Shown here piece after piece: positions 36,503-42,061 of a DNA stretch of 42,061 bases. The position numbers were made by a program, and so were the translations under genes. Positions within the stretch are counted from its first letter, which is position 1, and the number at the start of each line of letters is the position of its first letter. This stretch comes from Bacteroidota bacterium (lineage in GTDB: Bacteria; Bacteroidota; Ignavibacteria; Ignavibacteriales; Ignavibacteriaceae): NCBI GenBank assembly GCA_021813585.1, contig JAKAJV010000070.1:1-42061 (forward strand). The letters run 5' to 3'. The notes under the pieces were generated by a model, which saw nothing but the letters and a program-made list of their open reading frames with translations, did no database searches and had not been told where the DNA came from.

Positions 36503-37867
36503 TTGCAGGAAGTAATTAATTTCATTGTTAATAACCAAGACTCATACATCGCGGAGCTTAAAGAATTTTTAAGGATCCCGAGTATAAGCACAACCCCCGA
36601 AAACAGGGGAGATATAAAACTTGCTGCAGAATTTGTGGCGGCAAAATTAAAGAACGCCGGAATGAGTCGCGTAGAAATAATGGAAACAGAAGGCCACCCG
36701 CTCGTTTATGGCGAATGGCTCGGCGCTCCGGGCAAACCGACAGTACTTATTTACGGACATTATGATGTTCAGCCTGTTGACCCAATCGAATTGTGGACTG
36801 ACCCTCCGTTTGAACCTGTTGTAAGAGATGGTAAAATTTATGCAAGAGGGGCTACCGACGATAAAGGCCAAATATTTATGCATATTAAAAGCGTGGAGTC
36901 TTTCTTTAAAGTTGAAGGAAGCCTGCCTCTGAATGTAAAATTTATAATTGAAGGCGAAGAAGAGATAGGCAGCCACAACCTGGAGGTTTTTATCAGCAAT
37001 AATACTGAACTTCTTAAATGCAATGCGGTGCTGATATCCGATACGGCTCTATATGATGAAGGAGTTCCTACTTTAACATACGGCTTGCGAGGACTTGCAT
37101 ACATGGAAGTTGAAGTTACCGGGCCGAACAGGGACCTTCATTCCGGAACCTTCGGCGGAACAGTCGGAAATCCTATAAATGTGCTGGCAATGATGATCGC
37201 AAAGCTGCATGATAAAAACGGCCGGGTAACAATACCGCATTTTTACGATGAAGTTTTGAAACTGACAAAGAAAGAAATAATAAATATTAAGAATTTAAAG
37301 TTATCGGAAAAGAAATATGCTAAAGAGTTGGGTGTTGCCGAGCTTGAAGGCGAAAAAGGATTTTCAACATTGGAAAGGATTTGGGCAAGGCCTACCCTGG
37401 ACTGCAACGGAATTATAGGAGGCTTTACAGGCAAAGGAGCCAAAACCGTTATACCTTCCAAAGCTTCGGCAAAAATTAGTATGCGGCTTGTCCCTAACCA
37501 GGATCCGAATAAGATAGCGAAGCTTTTTGCAAAGCATATAAAAGCAATCGCACCAAAATCCGTTAAAGTGAATGTTACGAATCTTCACGGCGGACTGCCG
37601 GCATTAACTCCGTTGGAAGATAAAGCCACAGTTGCGGCAGCTAGTGCATTGGAAAAAGCATTCGGCAAAAAAACAGTATTCATCCGGGAAGGCGGATCGA
37701 TACCGATTGTAACAGAGTTTTCAAAGAAACTGAAAGCTCAGGTAGTTCTTATGGGTTTAGGTTTGAATACCGAAAATCTTCACTCCCCGAACGAGCATTT
37801 TAACCTAAACCATTTTAAACTGGGAATTATAAGCTCGGCTTATTTTCTGAAAGAATATTCATTATAG
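36503..37867 (+). CDS. M20-family dipeptidase/peptidase
   Basis: A 454-aa zinc metallopeptidase of the M20/CPG2-type dipeptidase group. Metal-site motifs are YGHYDVQPVDP (H86, D88), GATDDKGQ (D119) and EGEEEIGS (catalytic/metal glutamates 152-154). The lid domain has DLHSGTFGG, and HSPNEHF near the C-terminus supplies the last ligand. The QPVDP...W...DPPFEP pattern is that of cytosolic carnosinase-like peptidases. No signal peptide, so cytosolic. The start is TTG at 36503, supported by AAAGGAG upstream and the match of the N-terminus. Substrate: small peptides; exact specificity unknown. Confidence 0.92.
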   Translation: MQEVINFIVNNQDSYIAELKEFLRIPSISTTPENRGDIKLAAEFVAAKLKNAGMSRVEIMETEGHPLVYGEWLGAPGKPTVLIYGHYDVQPVDPIELWTDPPFEPVVRDGKIYARGATDDKGQIFMHIKSVESFFKVEGSLPLNVKFIIEGEEEIGSHNLEVFISNNTELLKCNAVLISDTALYDEGVPTLTYGLRGLAYMEVEVTGPNRDLHSGTFGGTVGNPINVLAMMIAKLHDKNGRVTIPHFYDEVLKLTKKEIINIKNLKLSEKKYAKELGVAELEGEKGFSTLERIWARPTLDCNGIIGGFTGKGAKTVIPSKASAKISMRLVPNQDPNKIAKLFAKHIKAIAPKSVKVNVTNLHGGLPALTPLEDKATVAAASALEKAFGKKTVFIREGGSIPIVTEFSKKLKAQVVLMGLGLNTENLHSPNEHFNLNHFKLGIISSAYFLKEYSL

Positions 37868-37956
37868 TATGTCTTAATCTTAGATTGATAAGCAAAAAGT
37901 AAGATTCAGAGCAGTAATTTTTTAGAGGAGAAGTAATTTTTAGCCGTTATATTAAA

Positions 37957-38005
37957 TTATGCCGCCGCAGGTTTGGTAAATAACCAAGAAATCCCGGCGG
38001 CATAA
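37957..38005. other. Large hairpin upstream of a lipoprotein gene
   Basis: TTATGCCGCC (37957-37966) and GGCGGCATAA (37996-38005) form a perfect 10-bp stem around a loop that itself contains TTGGT/ACCAA. It follows the peptidase gene and is trailed by TAGTTGTTTTAG, so it may be an end-of-operon terminator, or a member of the genome repeats. Confidence 0.45.
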
Positions 38006-38080
38006 TAGTTGTTTTAGCAGGTGAAATGAAAATTAATTTTGGTCGGGAAATTATTTCATAATTTCGATGGAACAGGATAT

Positions 38081-38935
38081 ATGAAGAAATTAGCTCTGTT
38101 TTTATTAATTATATTCGCTGCCGCTATATTTTACTCTTGCGGGAAAAAAGGCGGTGAAGCCACTACAACTCCCGGTCAGGAAGCTGCATACTCTCCGAAT
38201 AAGGATGCCGACATACAGCAATATAATCTTGGTGTAAAGGAAAGACAAGCAGGGCAGCGCAGTCCTTATGATACACTTTCATTAATTTCATACGTAATCA
38301 GTAATTATCCTCAAGGCTCATACCTTGTGGATTTTGATAAGACCTTAACCTTCAATGTTCCAAAGCCTGCCGTAATTTATTTAAATGAAAGCGACGGGCT
38401 TTATGTACTTGCAGTTATAGCCCGATCCAAGCCGGGCGAAAGATTAATTGAGCCTAAAAATGTTGTAGGCTACGACCAGAGCTTTATCAACCTGGACAGT
38501 ACAAAGCTGGGTACCGCTTTCTTCTATCTTACTTTGTTTAAATGCGAGAATAGTTCCTTTACCCGCGTTTGGGAAGACCCTATTCCCGACCACGGCGGAT
38601 TTAACAGAATGTGGATGGATAAATGGGATTACAACGGCACTCCTTTTGTCAGAATAGACTTCCATTACGCCAGAGGGATTGGACACATCGACTACAATTA
38701 TTTCTTTATAAACGGCCTTACCCAACTGCCGCATCTGCTTATGACTTATAAAGGCATCGACTTCCAGAGGACTATAGCTAACGTAAACAACGATAAATAT
38801 CCCGATTATTACGAATACCTCTATTACAATTTGCCGGATAGAATCTATGCAAAAGATTCAATTGCCTTTGTATGGGATGTTAAAGACAGCGTTTACGTTA
38901 ATACCAGGAACCACAGGCAAACCAGGCCGTACTAA
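38081..38935 (+). CDS. Hypothetical lipoprotein
   Basis: About 284 aa from the ATG at 38081; an upstream TTG at 38039 adds 14 residues in front of the signal peptide and is less likely. The signal MKKLALFLLIIFAAAIFYSC ends in a lipobox-like FYSC. A flexible linker (GKKGGEATTTPGQ) follows and then a globular domain rich in Tyr, Asp and Asn (VWEDPIPDHGGFNRMWMDKWD; NDKYPDYYEYLYY). The last motif (N-x-D-x-x-PDYYEY) looks like a calcium-binding or FG-GAP-like loop, but this is weak. No homologous family recognised. Confidence 0.65.
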   Translation: MKKLALFLLIIFAAAIFYSCGKKGGEATTTPGQEAAYSPNKDADIQQYNLGVKERQAGQRSPYDTLSLISYVISNYPQGSYLVDFDKTLTFNVPKPAVIYLNESDGLYVLAVIARSKPGERLIEPKNVVGYDQSFINLDSTKLGTAFFYLTLFKCENSSFTRVWEDPIPDHGGFNRMWMDKWDYNGTPFVRIDFHYARGIGHIDYNYFFINGLTQLPHLLMTYKGIDFQRTIANVNNDKYPDYYEYLYYNLPDRIYAKDSIAFVWDVKDSVYVNTRNHRQTRPY

Positions 38936-39057
38936 GTTTTCAGTCCTAAAGATTTACGCACAATACCGGTGATAACACCGCTTACCGCGTCCGTAGCAAG
39001 CATGACTTCTAGTTTTTTTTTCTTATCTTTACCGCAGAAAAATTTATTTGTTTTCAA
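38932..39057 (-). CDS. Possible 41-aa small protein
   Basis: A minus-strand frame with a TTG start reads MKTNKFFCGKDKKKKLEVML then ATDAVSGVITGIVRKSLGLK plus a last Thr. The second half is less AT-rich than the flanks and forms a plausible amphipathic helix, which is why I list it. There is no clear ribosome site. An internal ATG at 39003 would give a 23-aa form. It overlaps the end of the preceding plus-strand gene by a few bases. Low confidence. Confidence 0.22.
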   Translation of the reverse strand: MKTNKFFCGKDKKKKLEVMLATDAVSGVITGIVRKSLGLKT

Positions 39058-39096
39058 TCAACGACTAATTAAAAAATAAATTGTTAGGAGATGTTC

Positions 39097-39201
39097 ATGC
39101 AATCTCTTAAATATGCCCCGGCTTATGCCAAGCCGGTGGATTTCGTTTATGCAGGCTTAAATTTTCGTATTATTTTTAGAGGAAGAAATGTTCGATACTG
39201 A
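39097..39201 (+). CDS. Possible 34-aa upstream ORF overlapping ygfZ
   Basis: ATG at 39097 follows AGGAG (39086-39090) at ideal spacing, one of the better ribosome sites in the window. The frame reads MQSLKYAPAYAKPVDFVYAG and continues to a stop at 39201, 14 nt inside the next gene in another frame. It contains a hairpin CCGGCTT/AAGCCGG near its middle (about 39118-39136). It may be a translationally coupled upstream ORF. No homology recognised. Confidence 0.35.
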   Translation: MQSLKYAPAYAKPVDFVYAGLNFRIIFRGRNVRY

Positions 39202-40291
39202 TGTAAAAGTAAGCCCTATTACACAATATTTTGAAACTCTTGGCTATAAATATGATTTTATAAACGGTAAAAAATTAATAAAGGTATTCACTTCCCAGGA
39301 AGAAGAGCTTAATACTTTGTATAAAGGCGTCGGCTTAAGAGATATTTCCGGCAGCGGTATTCTGGAATTAAGCGGCAAGGACTCGCTGGATTTTTTGCAC
39401 CGTATATCTACAAATAAATTGAAAGACCTTTTACCCGAATCGACTGCGAAGACAATCTTTACAAATGAAAAAGGAAGATTTATAGATGCTGCCGTTGTAA
39501 TGAATTTCGGCGACCATCAAATACTTATAAGCAGCAGCGAGCATAAACAAAAAATTACAAACTGGATTAGCAGGTACATTATTTCAGATGACGTGAATAT
39601 GAACGCACCGGAAAATAAGTACGTTCTCTTCGAGCTTCTAGGGCCGCAGGCTGACTCTTTTATTACGCTTGTTTGCGGCAATATGGTAAATGAAATAGAA
39701 GAAAATAAATTTAAAGCTGTTAAATCGGACGGTATTATCTTTTTCTTAATAAAAATGCGGGACAAAGCCGGCCATCTTAAATTCTTGATTCTTGCAGATC
39801 CTGAAAACGGACTAAACCTTGTAAAGTATATGGTTAACAATAAAGGGCCGTTTGATTTTAATCTTATTGGTGAAGACGCTTATAACTGCTATAGAATATT
39901 TACGGGAATTCCATCTGCACCGAACGAAATAAATACTGATTATAATCCGCATGAAGCCGGACTGCTGGACTTTGTAAGCTTCTCAAAGGGATGCTATATC
40001 GGTCAGGAAGTAATAGCCAGGCTGGATACTTACGATAAGGTTCAAAAATTTTTGAGAGGGATTACCTTCAGCGAGCCTGCAGAACAGAACGGACTTTACG
40101 ATCTATTCGACGGGCAAGGCAATGAAGCCGGCAAAATTACTTCTACATGCTATTCTGAAAAAAACAAACAGAACATCGGTCTGGCCTATGTTAAGAAGTC
40201 ATTCCAGGAAGATGGAACCGAACTGTTTGCAAAAGATGCAAACGGAAAAAATATAAAGGTAACAGTTAAAAGCTTTCCGTTTAAGAAATGA
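39188..40291 (+). CDS. ygfZ: Folate-binding protein YgfZ / GcvT-like
   Basis: A 367-aa aminomethyltransferase-fold protein. The defining motif KGCYIGQEVIARLDTYDKV (K-G-C-Y-x-G-Q-E) marks the YgfZ/IBA57 group, which uses tetrahydrofolate to help assemble or repair certain iron-sulfur proteins, rather than the glycine cleavage T-protein. The N-terminal part (LRDISGSGILELSGKDSLDFLHRISTN) fits both groups. GAGGAAG precedes the ATG. The stop overlaps the next start by 4 nt. An iron-sulfur maintenance role fits the 4Fe-4S enzymes LeuC and GltBD nearby only in a general way. Confidence 0.88.
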   Translation: MFDTDVKVSPITQYFETLGYKYDFINGKKLIKVFTSQEEELNTLYKGVGLRDISGSGILELSGKDSLDFLHRISTNKLKDLLPESTAKTIFTNEKGRFIDAAVVMNFGDHQILISSSEHKQKITNWISRYIISDDVNMNAPENKYVLFELLGPQADSFITLVCGNMVNEIEENKFKAVKSDGIIFFLIKMRDKAGHLKFLILADPENGLNLVKYMVNNKGPFDFNLIGEDAYNCYRIFTGIPSAPNEINTDYNPHEAGLLDFVSFSKGCYIGQEVIARLDTYDKVQKFLRGITFSEPAEQNGLYDLFDGQGNEAGKITSTCYSEKNKQNIGLAYVKKSFQEDGTELFAKDANGKNIKVTVKSFPFKK

Positions 40292-40836
40292 AGATTTATA
40301 CTAAAACAGGCGATAACGGCGAGACCGGATTGTTTGGAGGAGAAAGGGTCCCGAAAAATTCACCTAGGATTGAAGCGTACGGTACGGTTGACGAGCTTAA
40401 TTCTTCAATAGGACTTGCATTAACGGAGGCGGTGGACGGTGAAGTAAAAGAGCTGTTATTAAAATTACAGAACGAGCTGTTTACACTCGGTTCCGACCTT
40501 GCAACTCCTGAGAATGAGAAAAATAAAAAGCTTAATGTGGCAAGGGTGCCCGAGAAGTTTTATATTGAAATTGAAAATGCGATCGATCATTTTGAAAGCA
40601 AGCTTAAGCCGTTAAAGAATTTTATTCTGCCCGGCGGATCCAAAAGTGCTGCACTGCTGCATGTTTGCCGAACAATTTGCCGCAGGGCAGAAAGAAGAGT
40701 TGTGGAATTAAAAAAGCATGAAGATGTTAACGATAATATCATTATATTCCTTAACAGGATATCGGATTTATTATTCGTACTTGCACGTTATGAAAATTCG
40801 GTTTCCAATGTTCCCGATACGAAATGGAACATCTGA
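40288..40836 (+). CDS. Cob(I)alamin adenosyltransferase, PduO type
   Basis: Transfers adenosyl from ATP to cob(I)alamin to make coenzyme B12. The 182-aa protein carries the ATP-binding N-terminus KIYTKTGDNGETGLFGGERV, then RIEAYGTVDELNSSIGLA, and the helix motif VCRTICRRAERRVVEL with conserved arginines. It overlaps ygfZ by 4 nt (ATGA), so both are translated together. No cobalamin riboswitch is visible upstream. Complete. Confidence 0.93.
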   Translation: MKIYTKTGDNGETGLFGGERVPKNSPRIEAYGTVDELNSSIGLALTEAVDGEVKELLLKLQNELFTLGSDLATPENEKNKKLNVARVPEKFYIEIENAIDHFESKLKPLKNFILPGGSKSAALLHVCRTICRRAERRVVELKKHEDVNDNIIIFLNRISDLLFVLARYENSVSNVPDTKWNI

Positions 40837-40863
40837 AAACCGAAAAAGTTTAAAGCTTAAAAT

Positions 40864-40891
40864 TTGTTCTTTTATTTATTGGACCTAAAAT
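40864..40891 (+). promoter_or_regulatory. Candidate promoter of the tmRNA gene
   Basis: TTGTTC (40864-40869), a 16-nt spacer and TAAAAT (40886-40891) would start transcription near 40898, giving a precursor with a 5' extension of about 30 nt to be removed by RNase P. Moderately good match. Confidence 0.4.
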
Positions 40892-40928
40892 ACTTAATCC
40901 GATAAACTACCTACTACCTACTAATTCC

Positions 40929-41317
<389 letters not shown>

Positions 41318-41325
41318 GTCTTCGT

Positions 41326-42008
41326 TTTGAGCGAAGCTAAAAACGAAGACTGCAGCGGCGTATCCCGATTTATCGGGAGAAGCCGTGCTAAATTTCCTGT
41401 AAGATTTACTTCGCTCAAAACTACGCCCCGGCAGGCCAAAAATAAAGGGAAGGAGAATAAAATGTATTACTACGTTTACATTTTAAAAAGTATAAATTAT
41501 CCGGAGGAACATTACATAGGATTTACAGAGGATTTAAAAGGCAGACTAAAAAAACACAATGAAGGGGGCTCGCCGAATACAACAAAACATAAACCATGGA
41601 AAATAAAGAATGCCATTGCTTTTGATGATAAAGAGAAAGCGCAACGGTTTGAAAAATATTTGAAGAGTCACTCAGGGCGGGCATTTGCCAAGAAGCATTT
41701 TTAATGATATTTAAGCCTTTGAGCGAAGCTAAAAACGAAGACTGCAGCGGCGTATCCCGACCTGCCTGCGGTCAGGCAGGTTTATCGGGAGAAGCCGTGC
41801 TAAATTTCCTGTAAGATTTACTTCGCTCAAAACTACGCCCCGGCAGGCCAAAAATAAAGGGAAGGAGAACAAAATGTATTACTACGTTTACATTTTAAAA
41901 AGTATAAATTATCCGGAGGAACATTACACAGGATTTACGGACGATTTAAAAGCCAGACTAAAAAAACACAATGAAGGGGGCTCGCCGAATACAACAAAAC
42001 ATAAACCA
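41326..42008. repeat. Tandem duplication carrying a GIY-YIG gene and its leader
   Basis: Segment 41326-41596 is repeated at 41718-42008. The copies are nearly identical through the leader (TTTGAGCGAAGC ... GGAAGGAG) and the first 45 codons of the gene, then diverge. The second copy carries 20 extra bases (41761-41780), the palindrome CCTGCCTGCGGTCAGGCAGG, placed in the loop of a CCCGA/TCGGG hairpin. Within each leader TTTGAGCGAAG and CTTCGCTCAAA form a long-range inverted repeat. Confidence 0.9.
41462..41704 (+). CDS. Small GIY-YIG nuclease-domain protein
   Basis: An 80-aa stand-alone GIY-YIG domain (UPF0213/YhbQ-like): MYYYVYILKSINYPEEHYIG has YVYIL in place of GIY and YIG kept, followed by FTEDLKGRLKKHNEGGS with the conserved Arg. 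The C-terminal glutamate that binds metal is probably in RFEKYLKSHSGR. The start ATG follows AAGGAG at good spacing; an open extension upstream reads through the repeat and was not used. The family includes UvrC-like and homing endonuclease domains; the function of these mini-proteins is unsettled. It is located right after the tmRNA in a duplicated segment. Confidence 0.8.
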   Translation: MYYYVYILKSINYPEEHYIGFTEDLKGRLKKHNEGGSPNTTKHKPWKIKNAIAFDDKEKAQRFEKYLKSHSGRAFAKKHF

Positions 42009-42026
42009 AGATTTACCCGAAAATAA
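41874..42026 (+). pseudogene. Truncated second copy of the GIY-YIG gene
   Basis: The first 45 codons match the upstream copy except for I19T, E23D and G27A, then the frame changes to RFTRK and stops after 50 codons. The catalytic C-terminal half is missing, so it should not fold into an active nuclease. It has the same AAGGAG ribosome site. The break follows codons for TKHKP, where the two repeat copies diverge. Confidence 0.8.
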
Positions 42027-42061
42027 TTCAATGAGGAGGGTTTTAATATAATAGAATAAAA

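Noticed and set aside
41327-41461. N-terminal extension of the GIY-YIG gene through the leader
   Set aside because: The conserved domain begins at the ATG at 41462, which has AAGGAG upstream, and the same leader recurs before copy 2 as non-coding sequence.

Overview
The window reads as chromosomal DNA of an FCB-group bacterium, most likely Ignavibacteria/Chlorobi or close to Bacteroidetes. The signs are a secreted protein with a type IX secretion C-terminal domain (NYPNPFNP ... YDILGRKV), promoters resembling the Bacteroidetes -33/-7 type (TTG, about 19-20 bp, TAnnTTTG), many signal peptides ending in FAQ, a tmRNA tag ending YALAA, and many small palindromic repeats between genes. The placement is inference; there is no rRNA in the window.

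Left part (1-8.3 kb). A minus-strand threonine operon runs thrA (aspartokinase-homoserine dehydrogenase), asd, thrB; thrC, if present, lies beyond the left edge. Upstream of thrA is a complete classical attenuator: a promoter, a 28-codon leader with seven consecutive Thr codons, a 1:2 hairpin, a 2:3 antiterminator and a 3:4 terminator with a U tract. Next come a large type IX-secreted beta-propeller protein (minus) and a secreted PA14-domain protein (plus).

Branched-chain amino acid region (8.4-19 kb). ilvB-ilvN-ilvC-leuB-leuA-leuC-leuD-cimA lie on the plus strand. cimA supplies 2-oxobutyrate from pyruvate through citramalate, with LeuCD and LeuB handling the later steps, so isoleucine does not need threonine deaminase. 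ilvD and the transaminase are not in the window. Before ilvB a short gene whose last 25 residues are mostly Ile and Leu, expressed from a promoter of the same design as the thr promoter, looks like a branched-chain leader peptide. The intergenic gaps carry palindromes and a MITE-like element.

Nitrogen region (19-26 kb). A nitrilase-family amidase is followed by gltB-gltD (glutamate synthase), which provides the glutamate amino group used by the pathways above.

Envelope region (26.4-39 kb). A lipoprotein and a PorV-like outer-membrane barrel gene whose 5' end carries an in-frame repeat insertion; a truncated lipoprotein/barrel pair; three small barrel proteins; two LptF/LptG-type lipopolysaccharide export permeases (minus); a propeller-like lipoprotein; an M20 peptidase; another lipoprotein. 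Repeats are dense here.

Right end (39-42 kb). A YgfZ-type folate-binding protein and a PduO-type cobalamin adenosyltransferase overlap by 4 nt. They are followed by the tmRNA gene and a tandem duplication of a small GIY-YIG gene, the second copy truncated. The tmRNA and the duplicated leader both seem to have received tiny palindromes (15-20 nt) in hairpin or pseudoknot loops. The most notable signals are the threonine attenuator, the probable ilv leader peptide and the micro-palindromes in and beside the tmRNA.
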